This document shows, piece by piece, positions 24,064 through 34,446 of a DNA stretch of 64,000 nucleotides. The notes beneath the pieces are model-generated. The model was not told the DNA's origin and made no database searches. It saw only the letters and a program-made list of their open reading frames with translations. Source of the DNA: Craterostigma plantagineum. Lineage: Eukaryota > Streptophyta > Magnoliopsida > Lamiales > Linderniaceae. Numbering within the stretch: the first letter of the stretch is position 1; each line of letters begins with the position of its first letter. The translations under genes were made by a program, and so were the position numbers. The stretch covers positions 11,922,001 through 11,986,000 of the forward strand of contig JAPQWV010000018.1 in NCBI GenBank assembly GCA_027422505.1. Direction: 5' to 3'.

Positions 24064-24420
24064 TCGATTATCAGATTTGGAGTGGAGCAGAAGGTTTGGG
24101 GTAAGTCGGAGCAAACCAGCCTTTTCCCCGTGGTGGTGGCCGTGGCTGTCGCGGCTGAGAGCAAAATCTACTGCTCTTACGTGTGTAAGGAATTCCGTTG
24201 GAGAGTGCAAGGCACTCCATTCGCGCCCCAACCGCTCATGCTACAAATGATGATATTGCAAGAGGAGGCTCACCGTAATATGCAGATTTTTGTGATTGAC
24301 AAAGGGAAAACTAAAGAAGCGAAACGAAGGGGTTTGGAGGAGTATCATGTCTTCTTGCAGAGCCTATCAAGATTCCTCTCGACCGGGCTTATGACCATTC
24401 TATAGTTATCAAAGAGGGAA
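24064..24420 (+). other. Internal sequence of the chimeric element, unrecognised
   Basis: More GC-rich than the surroundings, with a frame reading KIPLDRAYDHSIVIKEG just before the Cassandra insertion, which resumes as TYRVFDEGRRDDEQLQ after it. This looks like coding sequence cut by the insertion, possibly a second captured gene piece. I cannot name the family. Confidence 0.4.
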
Positions 24421-24879
24421 TGTGACGCCCGAGGCCGATGAGGGCGGGGAGTGATCGCCGGTGTCAGAGAGGTGCACGGACAAGAAGCGGCTCATGGCAG
24501 GCATCTAGGCGATGGGGTACATGAACGAACCACCCGAATGAGAGGGGATCCTGAGACTGACAATGTATGGGCGTGTCAGACTAAGAATCGTATAAGAGAA
24601 TTGATACTACTACACATATCACTAAGGTCGACCTACCTTTTCGGGAGTCCATCCATAAGAACTCCGAAGTTAAGCGTGCTTGACTTGGTAAAATCTTGGG
24701 ATGGGTGACCCCCTGAGAAGTTTGCCCAGGGTGCATGTGAGCGAGGACAAAGCACGTTGGAAGGTTAAATGGTGATACAGTGGGGCCAGTCTATCAGTCG
24801 GAGTATGGTGGGCCTAACCCCACAGGTCCCGGTAGGGACGGATGCTACAGTGACACCCGGTATGGGACGGGTCGTTACA
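24421..24879 (+). mobile_element. Cassandra solo LTR (TRIM with a 5S rRNA-like core)
   Basis: 459 bp, starts TGTGACGCCCGAGGCC and ends GGGTCGTTACA. It contains a 5S rRNA-like segment at 24640-24735, the diagnostic mark of Cassandra. Flanks are GGGAA (24416-24420) and AGGAA (24880-24884), a 5-bp target duplication with one mismatch. No second LTR or internal part is present. Confidence 0.85.
24640..24735 (+). other. 5S rRNA-derived segment with RNA polymerase III promoter boxes
   Basis: Reads ...AAGAACTCCGAAGTTAAGCG..., then GATGGGTGACCCCCTG, matching box A/intermediate element and box C of plant 5S genes, but diverged elsewhere. It belongs to the Cassandra LTR and is not a true 5S gene. Confidence 0.85.
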
Positions 24880-25355
24880 AGGAACATACCGAGTTTTCGA
24901 TGAAGGACGTCGTGACGACGAGCAGTTGCAAATTACTGCAATGCTGGAGAAGAGCGAAGTATGCCTAATCAGCCGAGTGTATCGAAGTTTGCTGTGTACT
25001 CGAACGCAGCCTTGTCTGCGTTCAGGCTTCCGACAGCATCCGTACACGTGTCTCTTCCTCGGCACTGCTTGTCATATTCATAGTGCTCGTAACTCCAGCT
25101 TTCTCGCTCGTCTTCGTTGTCTACAACGGAGTTAGGATGGTTACAACTTCCAGACTCGGGATTGTGTCTCTAAACATTATTCGTGTGTGTTTGAAGGTGG
25201 TGCAAACCGTAGCAAGTGCTGCTTTTGTGGGGAGTTTACTTGCTTTTGTCAAAGCAATATCAGGGTGGAGAACTGGGAAGATTGGTTCGTTCTGCAGCAA
25301 CAATTTCCAGCTTCACCAACTCTTGAGGTCAAGAGTTGTTCTTAGAAGGGAGGAG
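24880..25355 (+). other. Internal sequence of the chimeric element up to the polypurine tract
   Basis: A frame with a hydrophobic run (VTPAFSLVFVVYNGVRM, SAAFVGSLLAFVKAI) and another ending ENWEDWFVLQQQFPASPTL are seen, with no recognised family. It ends GAAGGGAGGAG next to the right LTR, a good polypurine tract. Confidence 0.4.
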
Positions 25356-25653
25356 TGTTACCACACAAAATAAAACGCTGGGCTCAGTGACGAGTTTAAC
25401 TGAGGAGCTAACCTAAGGCGCTAATCAACAATCGCAGTCACGTTTCTTCTCTATATAGTATGCTTTTATTTCTATTTTGGGGATATTTAGAAATTGAAGT
25501 GTTGCGTGTATTAGGGTTCTTCTATTCCTCTTTCTCCATTTCTCTTTGTAACGATCGAGTCATTCGATCGAAATCGAAAATCCAGAGCTGTTTCTTCATT
25601 CTACGCTCTCATTTTTGGTTTTATTTCCTTTTCCCGAATTTGAGCGTGTATCA
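25356..25653 (+). repeat. LTR (right, 3') of the chimeric element
   Basis: 298 bp, TG...CA ends, preceded by a polypurine tract and followed by TAAAG, then by the MULE arm sequence that matches the left arm without a gap (AGGTAGAAGACG...). Confidence 0.92.
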
Positions 25654-25762
25654 TAAAGAGGTAGAAGACGTGTTGTGCTAATTCAGTTTTCCATATTTAA
25701 CGCTAATGCTAATTAAAATATAGTTTATTATGATTTTAGATTAAATCGGATATTTAAGGAAG

Positions 25763-25845
25763 GTGACTTATGTGGCAATGCCACATAGGGGTGCTCATAT
25801 AAGGTGGTGAGCACCATAAAATCTCTCTCTCTCTCACTCTCTCAC

Positions 25846-25901
<56 letters not shown>

Positions 25902-26891
25902 GGAATTACGAATCGCGCCTAATGTGCGAGGATAAAGGATGGAGTAAGATCTAAAATATATTATTTTTATTTGAATCGTGCATTAATAATTTTAAAACTT
26001 CTAATTAATAATAGTGACTAAAAAAGGACTGAGCACAAAATAGTAATTAGTTTTACTCTATTATAGGCTTTAAAATGGAGGGAGATTCGGGTTTCTCGCA
26101 GGAAAAAAATTTGTTTAGCGTACATGTGATGAAGGATCACTTGGATGATAAAAATGAGGTGATATTCCAATTTTAAGATCACCAATAAAAAACTAGGTAA
26201 TACTACATGACGATGACGGAGTGATCTTTCTATATCATTTATGCACAGAAAAACATCTTCTATTTTAGAATTACTACCTTATATGCCATTGTCCTTTATT
26301 TTTAATTACATAAACGAACATATTTAAATGTTAAATAATATTTCTCTTATTAAATAAAATAAAAGAATTATTTAATTCCAAAAAAATTAATTATATTGAA
26401 TTATTATATTTAAAACCTTATAATTAATGCTTCAATAGTTTTTAACTCAATATTAACATCGATCATTTTACATAATGTATCTTATTGAAAATAAACACAT
26501 TAATCACATCACCTAATCAACAAGCATATAGTTAAAGGGACATCCCACACATTATCGTGATTGGACAAAAACGAGTATTCCAATATCACCTTGTTATGTA
26601 AATTGAAATAGTATTTTAAAATAAACTCATTGATGACATATCACATTGATCTACATCACGGTGATACTCACATCACGATTGGTATTACCGTAATATTGGA
26701 TTGACTCAAATAACTTAGAAAATGTACACGGACATTCTTAGTCAGAAAAGAATGAATATCATCCATAATAGAAAGTAAAAATTAATCAAATTGTTAAAAA
26801 AATAAACATAATTAAGAATGAATAATAATACTAAAATATGTCAATTTCTGGAAGTAAAAAAGAAAAATTATGTCAATTGATAAACGTGCAT
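25763..26891. repeat. Duplicated MULE end plus flank, copy 2
   Basis: Same sequence as 22543-23672 with small indels. It continues past GTGCAT into AGAGATCAATCAC, presumably the original chromosomal flank, so this copy is the ancestral junction. Confidence 0.9.
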
Positions 26892-27552
26892 AGAGATCAA
26901 TCACAATTCCCAATTTATTAAACAATATATATATATATAATTGGTAAAGAGTTGGTAATTACAAACAAATATAGGAAAAGTATGTATGTTAGGCGAGAGA
27001 ATGGAACAAATAGTGTTATTTTTAATAGTGTTATTATAAAAGTAGATAACTTTCTCACCATATTACAAAATTAATCAACCTTTTCAATTTATACAAATAT
27101 TATTTTCAAGTTTAAACCACAAAATTATTTTAAATTACAACTATCTCTATTATTTTCACATAAGTAAAATAATTGCTCTTAATATTTTAATCCCAGAATA
27201 TTTTCATTACTTTTTTTCAATCTCGCCATACCATCGGAAACCAGTCATATACAACATTCCTCACATTGGCATATATATTAAGAAATTTTTTTAAGGCATT
27301 GCAAACAAAAAAATCAAGAAAAAATGTAATAATCGATAGAATGTTAAAATAAGCATTATTTAACAAAATTTAATTTCTAATTTTTTTTCACAACTCATCA
27401 TAGTTTTCCCTTGCGTTTTTCCTGTGAGACCTTCCATCCATTTCACATAGATATCTTCAGGATCGCTTACGCCCGACCCTTCTCTTCGGACGTAAATAAT
27501 GATTATGTACTAGATGAAAATGAGCTTTCCAACGTGACTCCTCTAATGGACA
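26892..27552. other. AT-rich spacer
   Basis: No gene or element ends recognised. Confidence 0.4.
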
Positions 27553-27560
27553 CTACTGAT

Positions 27561-28524
27561 CAGGGACGGAACCACGGGGGGGGGGGGGGGGGGGGGCAGG
27601 AGGGGCGGCCGACCCCCCAGCGGCCGCCGTCGGAAGGATATATGATAGAGCTTTTAGTTTGGGTAACCATGGCTGTACTGTAATTTTTAGGGATTTGAGC
27701 CGCTGGAACAAAGGAGGAAGAAGAAGAATAACGTTTGAGATTTCTAATCTGATTGGGCTTACTTTTAACTGGGCCAACAATTTTATAAATGAAATAAATA
27801 TTGGGCTTTTATTACTTTGCTGTATTAACGAATTTTGTGAAGTATTTACTCTTTTTCTTTTGACCACTTAATTAAAAACTAACAAAACAAACCCTTATCA
27901 TTATCATTAAGTAACTCAACTCAACATATCAATTCTCTCGTTCATTGCAATTGCAAACATGGCGTCCGACACAACCAAGTATATTTTTTTTTGGCAATCT
28001 AATTCTTGTCCATCTTTTCAATTTATGTAGGGATTAACTTTTTTTTTTCTTTACAGAAATTCTTCTATTGAAATTTTTTTCCAGAAGAAATCGAAAGACA
28101 TTGAATCATCGTCAGACGATGTGAATACACGAGTAAAAGGGCTAGAGAAGAAATTGAATTATCCGAAGATGATATCGTTGCGACCCTGCTTTACGTAAGT
28201 CAATTAGCGAATATTCTGTTAATATTCGAGAGGAAGTAAGGAGAAGATACTTGGCGAAAGGTCCTTGTCAACCAAGAGGTAAAAATTTTCCTCGAACAGA
28301 TATTAGTGGATGCATGAGAAAATTTAAGGAAACATGGTACAATCAATTTAGTTGGCTTGAATATAGTACATCGAAAGACGCTGCATTTTGTTTCTGGTAT
28401 TCATCCTTGTCGTTATGATAATTTCTTTGGCAAATAAATATAGGACAACCGAATGATTTTTGTAAGTGCTTGATATTTTTTATTTTTCGACCCCCCTTAT
28501 TGAAATTCCTGGTTTCCGTCACTG
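27561..28524 (+). mobile_element. hAT deletion derivative, 964 bp
   Basis: Terminal inverted repeats CAGGGACGGAACCA (left) and CAGTGACGGAAACCAGG (right, read in reverse) with a perfect 8-bp target duplication CTACTGAT (27553-27560, 28525-28532). A 21-base G run (27576-27596) follows the left end, with a C-rich tract near the right end. It keeps only the 5' part of a transposase gene. Confidence 0.9.
27959..28434 (+). pseudogene. Truncated hAT transposase, TTF-type zinc finger region
   Basis: Starts MASDTTK, then an intron-like T-rich gap, then IELSEDDIVA, NIREEVRRRYLAKGPCQPRG, FPRTDISGCMRKFKETWYNQ and FSWLEYSTSKDAAFCFW, typical of the TTF/ZMYM-like N-terminal domain of plant hAT transposases. 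A frameshift lies near 28190 and the catalytic domain is absent. Confidence 0.7.
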
Positions 28525-29208
28525 CTACTGATAAGTATGTGTTGTCTCTAATATCTCAATTCTAAAATCATCCGGAATATACTCACATGGATCAACTTTA
28601 AACTGCTTGCAAACCTGAACTAATATAAAGCAGAATATATTTCGTGTCATCAACTTTGAAATATGAGATTTCTTAGTTTATGAAAGTTAAAAAGACTATG
28701 ATTACAAAATATAATTATTGATAATAATGTTGAGTTTGAGATAATTATGGTGAAAAAAAAGCAATATTAAAAAGATTTGTGTTAAAAACTGAAAATAATA
28801 ATAATTAAAATAAAACAAAGTTGATTAGTTTTGTATTAGGATGTTAAAAATAATACTATTTGTTTCATTCTCTCTTAGAGCTTCTCCAATGGAGCTGCAA
28901 AACCCAAAAATGGAGTAAAATTGCTCCGATCGACACTCAAACTAGAGCTGTCAAAAAAGCCCAAAGCCCGCGGGCCGGCCCGCTGGCGGGGAGGGCTGCA
29001 AAATTTTAGGCTCAGGCAAGCCCGTGCGGGCCGGGCGAGCCGCGGGCAGGCCCGCCAGAATAAAAAAATAAATTTTTTATATTATTTAATATATCTATAA
29101 ATAACTTATATAGATTTTTTATATTTTGTAATTATAATTTTAATTGAAATTAACTTTAGTTGAGTTTAATAAAATAAATAAATTATTATTAAATAGTTAG
29201 GATTAATT

Positions 29209-31551
29209 TTTTTTTTCTCAAAACGATCGCGTGGTAAATTTCATCCAAAAAAGTTTGTACAAGCGGCTAAATAGCCGAATGGGGCCCCACCGTAAAAGAA
29301 CTCAAGGTGGGGAAGTAGGACACTGAATAACAATCATAACAGACAAAGGCTCAAGAAAAAGACTTCACTAACTCGGACCAAAAGGATTTGACAAAAGGAA
29401 GGCACCTCCAAACAAAATCGTTCACCAAGGTAGAGTCCAGTTCCATGCTTGGAGCTGCAATGACAAAAGAAATCCCTCCGAGCTCCTTGATCTTGCACTG
29501 ATAAGAATTACCCTACTTAATCAAGGATGAAGATTCACAAAGCTTCGCCACACACATCAAAGAACCAACAAGTATTCTTTCCATTCATCGCAAGCTAAAT
29601 CGACAACAACATTTTCCTCTCGCCATTCTTTCTTGAAGACCCAGAGACTCGTTTTCCATAACATCCACAAGATGTAGACTGAGAGCTGGACTCGAAAGGT
29701 GTAAAGTTCAGATTTGGGTCCGGAACAAATGAATCCCCACCAATCCTGAAACGAGTCTGAGGGTGTCAGCGGATGGTTCCACAAAACAGGGGCTAATTTC
29801 CAAGTTCTGACAGCTTTGGAACAGTTGAAGAAAAGATGTTCCAAGGTTTCTTCCTCCTCTCCGCAAATATGGCAAATAGGGTCGATCACCACACCTCTTT
29901 TCCTCAGATTAGTATTCGTAGGCAGGATGTTGTGGATGCAGCGCCAAAGGAAGTGCTTGAGCTTATGTTTTATTTTAAGCTTCCAGATGGATCTCCACAG
30001 GCTTTTCATCTTCTGGCCCCTATCACTACCTTCTGGCCTCCCGCTTCCAGAATGGGTGGTTTCTAACAACTTCAAATAGGCCGACTTCACGGTGAAGATG
30101 CCCTTTTTATCCCATTGCCAAACAAGTCTACCAGGGGTTGATCCTCCCTGCAGCTCCTTACAACCCTGCAAGAGTAGAGGTCTAGCACGAGTCCAAGACT
30201 TCCACAGCCACGACGCTGTAGAAGGTATTCTGGCCGTGAACAGATTCCTTTCGGGGAAATACTTGGCCTTCAAAACTTTAGCCATGAGTGAGTTGGGCTT
30301 AGAAATGACTCTCCAAAGTTGTTTGGCCAGCAGTGCTTCATTGAAGGATTGAATGTGTTTAAAACCCAAGCCCCCCGAATCCTTATCTTCAGCGAGAGAC
30401 TGCCAAGATTTCCAATGGATTTTCGGGCTGCCATTTTCCTTAACTCCCCACCAGAAATTCATGATTCTCCTTGTGATTTCCATTCACGTATGTGAAGGTA
30501 CCTTGAAAGTACTCATGATATAGACGTTCAGCGAATTAAGGACCGACCTAATCAACGTGTCTTTCCCACCCCAGCTAAGGAGGAGAGAACTCCAATTGCA
30601 TATCCTGTTATTGACAGCCTCCACAGCATAATTGAAGGTCTCTTTCTTTGCTCTACCAACTACCAGTGGCAAGCCGAGATGTCTGACTTTAGATTCCTCT
30701 TTGATTCCAAGCAACACATCAAGAATTCGGCTCTTGGTCTCTCCCACCACATTTTTACTGAAGAAAATAGCAGATTTCTCCATGTTAACCTTCTGGCCCG
30801 AAACTTGACAGAAAGAGGTGAGGATTTCCTGGATTACATTAGCCTGTTCAACCTCAGCTTCACAGAACAGCAGTGAGTCGTCTGCAAAAAACAGGTGAGA
30901 GATTAAAGGCCCTTTTCTACATGTTCTAATGCCTTTATACCTGCCATTTCGAATGGCCTGTGAGATAAGGTTAGAGAATGCTTCAGAAAGGATTAAGAAC
31001 AAGAAGGGAGAGATGGGGTCTCCTTGTCTGATCCCGCGAGTAGGCGAGAGAAAGCCACAATGAGCACCGTTGATATTGAAGGAGAATGATGTCGTGCTAA
31101 TACAAACTCTAACCCATTCCACAAAAGTTTCGCTGAAGCCCATCCTAAGCATAAGCTGGATTAAGAAACACCATTCCACGCGGTCGTATGCTTTGGCAAG
31201 GTCAAGTTTGATGGCCATGACCCCCTTCTTACCCTTCCTCACCGAATGGATATAGTGAAAGCATTCATGGGCAATAGTCACATTATCAAAGATGTTCCGA
31301 CCTTCAACAAAAGCAGTTTGAAAAGGGTTGATAATAGTATCCAGACAAGGCTTTAATCTCTCTGTCAAAATCTTCGAGATAACTTTGTAGCTCACATTGC
31401 ACAAGCTTATAGGTCGATATTGGGAAATCATAGTAGGGTTTTTGACTTTAGGGATAAGAGAGATCACTGTATGATTAATGGATTTGAGCAGTCTCTTATG
31501 CTTAAAGAAGTTGTGGACAGATAAGCATAAATCTCTTTTAATAACATCCCA
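29209..31551 (-). mobile_element. 5'-truncated LINE (L1-type) with 18-bp target duplication
   Basis: Flanked by the identical 18-mer AAATAGTTAGGATTAATT (29191-29208, 31552-31569). A short T run follows the left copy, the poly(A) tail of a minus-strand element. The 5' end is cut inside the reverse transcriptase region, so the endonuclease and the first ORF are missing. Such truncation with variable-length target duplication is the hallmark of target-primed reverse transcription. Confidence 0.92.
29557..31551 (-). pseudogene. LINE reverse transcriptase with one in-frame stop
   Basis: Non-LTR RT motifs in order: ISLIPKVKNP, QYRPISLCNVSYKVISKI, FVEGRNIFDN, LDLAKAYDRVEW, GIRQGDPISPFLF, catalytic FADDSLLF, LGLPLVVGRAKK. 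A TGA at about 30484 separates this from MEITRRIMNFWWGVKENG, in the same frame. The C-terminus has the zinc-binding zf-RVT region FLWRCIHNILP, CHICGEEEETLEHLFFNC. Apart from the truncation it is otherwise open, so the insertion is fairly young. Confidence 0.9.
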
Positions 31552-32516
31552 AAATAGTTAGGATTAATTACAAGTACTTTCCAAATAAAAATCTTCTTTT
31601 TTAATTTTTTTTCCTCTTTTTTAAATTTTTTTGTCTTTATTTTTTTTTTTATTTCTGGCGTGCTAAGCCCGCCAGGCCCGCGGCCCGCCCAAGGGGCGGG
31701 GCGGGGCGGGCCTCCCTTTCTCAGGCCCGCCAGAAGGCGGGCTTACCCGCGCCCGCCCCGCCAGTTGGCGGGCTTTGGCGGGTAACGGGCCGGCCCGCCC
31801 CGCCGGCCCGTTTGACAGCTCTACTCAAAACCAAACCCAAAATCGATTATACTTTCTCTTTCCTCTTTAAATCGCATATTTGCGTCACAAAACGGAGAGG
31901 ATGCGTCCTACGTTTTCAATTTGAAAAAGGTCCTTTGTTTTTTTTCTTTTGTTTTATTTCTGTATTCCGAATATTTTTTCGTCAGACTTTGGAGAAGAGG
32001 CAGGGACGATGATTGATTGATAGAGATTTCTTTTTCGTTTTCCTTTTTTCTTTGTTATTTCTTTCTTTTTTTATTTTCCTAATTTAAAGCTTTATTTTTT
32101 TATTTCTTTTCTATTGATCTTATTCTGATTTTTTATTTAATTTTCTTCTAATTTTATTATTTAGGTTTTGTAGTAGAAATTAAAAAATAAATTTTTGTAA
32201 AATATATTAAAATCTTAGTTATAATGAAAATTTAATAAATAATTTTTTTAGTGAATATATTAAAATTTATAATAAATTTTTAGTGAAATATTAATTATAA
32301 TAAAATTTTCTCAATCGAATTTAGATGATTATTGTGGTCTAATTTGTGAAGATATAAATTATATGGGTCATATTAATAAACTAATAGAAGAGAATATTAC
32401 AATAATAGTCTTTTAAGTTTGCGAATTGGTTTATCGGTTGGAGAAGAATTACTGCATTTTGAGTTTGAGAATGCGTTTGGGTTTGAGAATGCGCTTTTCG
32501 GTTGGATATGGTCTTA

Positions 32517-34443
32517 GGCTATATATCGCTAAATCTCACGACAAAAAGCCAGGCAAGCTACAATGATAAATAGGCTATGCATAGACTACGACGAAGACGC
32601 TGTTCATTAACCCATATGCAGTTATAATTCGACGGAGAAATAACGAGATTCTACAATTTATAGATCATTCTAATCGAAATTGATTGGTAAATCGCAGTAT
32701 ATGTGTATCGTCCATGTAATGATCTACAGATTCAAGACAAGACGAATCGTCTAAATACATAGAAGATACTATTTATATCAGTCCATTAGCATTCAAAGCT
32801 GCTCATTGCAAAACACTACTCAGCTTTGCCAAGATGGACTCCATAAATTAACCAAAAAGATTTAAAAAACAAAAGTAATAAGAACAACAAATCGAAGCGA
32901 TAATAACAAAGAAAGATGATTGAAGGAATGCTGTTCATTGAAGAGACGAAGAAAGGTTCATGGGTTGATGTAATGAGACGAGATTTAAATTGAAGAGAAG
33001 AATCGGACTATATGGAACCCTAGTGTTGGTGGGCCGGGCCATACTTATCTTAATGGGCTGCAATTGACAATAATCCAACAATAATTATAATAAATATCTT
33101 TCTATTTTATTAAGGTTTAGAGCCCCCTCGAAACTGTTATGTATGTTACTTTTAATTTTGTAGTACAAATATTACTATACCCTTCTTTTCTTATCTATTT
33201 TTAGGTAAAATAATATTCTCTCTTTCCTACTTAAATAGGGTTGTGATGTGTAAAAAACCTCAAATCTTGATAATTTAATATTAAAATATAACATAAATAA
33301 TAAAATATTATAAAAAAGATTTTACATGGCTTGAGTAACAGCTTTTTTTCTTCACAATTATCCATAACCTGTACTTATTGTCGATTTGATGTGTTTTACT
33401 ACAATTTTATCCTTTATCATTTTATTTTATTGCAAAGTTTTTTTATCTTAAATAAAAATGTTATTATTTAAATTACTTAATTAATAATAAAAAAATGTTC
33501 AAAATATAAATAATATGCTATTGCATTGCGTGCTAAACTAGTATTAATGACACACACAGAGTGTGCTAGGTGACTAGTAACGTTAATATGCAATATCTAC
33601 ACTTGGATAAACTTTTGTTAGGAAAACTTCAGATGCTCATTTGAAACATTTATTACACATAGGTACTTGTTGGACTGAAAGATGAAAATACTCATGCTTT
33701 AAATAGTGGGAATTCTTTGGGATTGGATCTTCATGCGCAACTTTTCTTATTCCTTCGAGTTTATAATTAGACGATCATATAACAATATTGCTCTTTATCT
33801 TGCTAAAGTTTTAGGGTTTCGATGGCCAATCCAAAATATAGCAGCTGCCCTATATATATGAATCTGACTAAAACGACACTAGATTAGAAAAATATAATTT
33901 TAAAGTATATGCAACATTCTAATGAAACCACTAATTAAGTCAGTATATTATGTTGATGATACAGCCCTATTTTGTTGACGGCAATAATTATGTTAAACCG
34001 ATTTTACATGGTTTCATTTGACGCATAAAACATAATAGAATTAAAACTAAACCTAGGTCAAATTATGTCCAATACTATATATTAAATAACATGATTTGAC
34101 ATTACAGATTCTGTTATATATATTTTAACTTGTATATTTTATTTTCGTACAAAACATCACCTTTTAACCTCCATTATTATTATATATAAAATCGAACACA
34201 TCGGAGCTTTTAAGTTGGATGCACTATTAAAAAAGTAATTAAAGCGGGTTTGCCTTTTAAGGGAGAGAGTTTTTTTACATTATAATTTCTTTCATGTTAA
34301 TCGTAGGTGTGTGTCGTCAGATATCATGTTATTTATATCTTCAGTGATTTTGATATACAATCTGATCACTGACGTGACATATGAGTAAATGAACTATCAC
34401 ATCAACGCCAGTGCCTTGCTTTCACACACAAAAACAATACTCC
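32517..34443. other. AT-rich spacer
   Basis: No coding signal. Long A/T-rich runs and no paired repeats that I could see. Confidence 0.4.
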
Positions 34444-34446
34444 GAA

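Larger units (their letters stand above)
22242..25653 (+). mobile_element. Chimeric LTR element carrying a host-gene fragment, rearranged
   Basis: Two direct LTRs (22242-22537, 25356-25653) with TG...CA ends lie between TAAAG (22237-22241) and TAAAG (25654-25658), the 5-bp target duplication. Between them, left to right: a duplicated copy of the MULE end and its flank (22543-23668), a 395-bp PGI fragment, unrecognised sequence hit by a Cassandra LTR, and a polypurine tract (GAAGGGAGGAG) abutting the right LTR. No primer-binding site follows the left LTR. No gag or pol was recognised, so it is non-autonomous. The left internal part was replaced by the duplication. Confidence 0.75.
18290..25898 (+). 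mobile_element. MULE (Mutator-like) transposon with long inverted repeats, containing later insertions
   Basis: A decayed FAR1/MULE transposase gene lies between inverted arms of about 0.6 kb. The left arm is 18290-18880. The right arm is 21836-22241 continued at 25659-25898, split by an LTR element that inserted at TAAAG. The outer ends include a compound (TA)n(GA)n microsatellite in inverted orientation. ATAGGAAT flanks both ends (18282-18289 and 25899-25906; also 22705-22712 next to a duplicated end), an 8-bp possible target duplication where MULEs usually give 9-11 bp. Exact termini inside the TA repeat are uncertain. Confidence 0.8.
28943..31823. mobile_element. hAT-type MITE rich in CGGGCC repeats, interrupted by a LINE
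   Basis: Ends TAGAGCTGTCAAA and (in reverse) TAGAGCTGTCAAACGGGCC. Both subterminal regions are GC-rich arrays of GCCCGC/GGCGGG. Flanks CTCAAAC (28936-28942) and CTCAAAAC (31824-31831) look like an 8-bp target duplication that lost one A. Own length is about 520 bp (28943-29208 and 31570-31823). Confidence 0.75.
28878..32513. mobile_element. Harbinger-like MITE (family 1, copy 1), interrupted
   Basis: Left end GAGCTTCTCCAATGG, right end (in reverse) GACCATATCCAACCG, flanked by TTA (28875-28877, 32514-32516), the 3-bp target of PIF/Harbinger. Its own sequence is 28878-28942 plus 31824-32513, about 755 bp; the rest is a younger insertion. The right end shares 'gagaatgcgtttgggtttga' phrases with the copy at 45405. 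Confidence 0.75.

Noticed and set aside
23651..24250. A functional PGI gene
   Set aside because: Only about 130 of some 560 residues are present, both borders are abrupt, and it sits between two LTRs.
24640..24735. A 5S rRNA gene
   Set aside because: The match is confined to the promoter-like boxes, the rest is diverged, and it lies within a Cassandra-type LTR with TG...CA ends.
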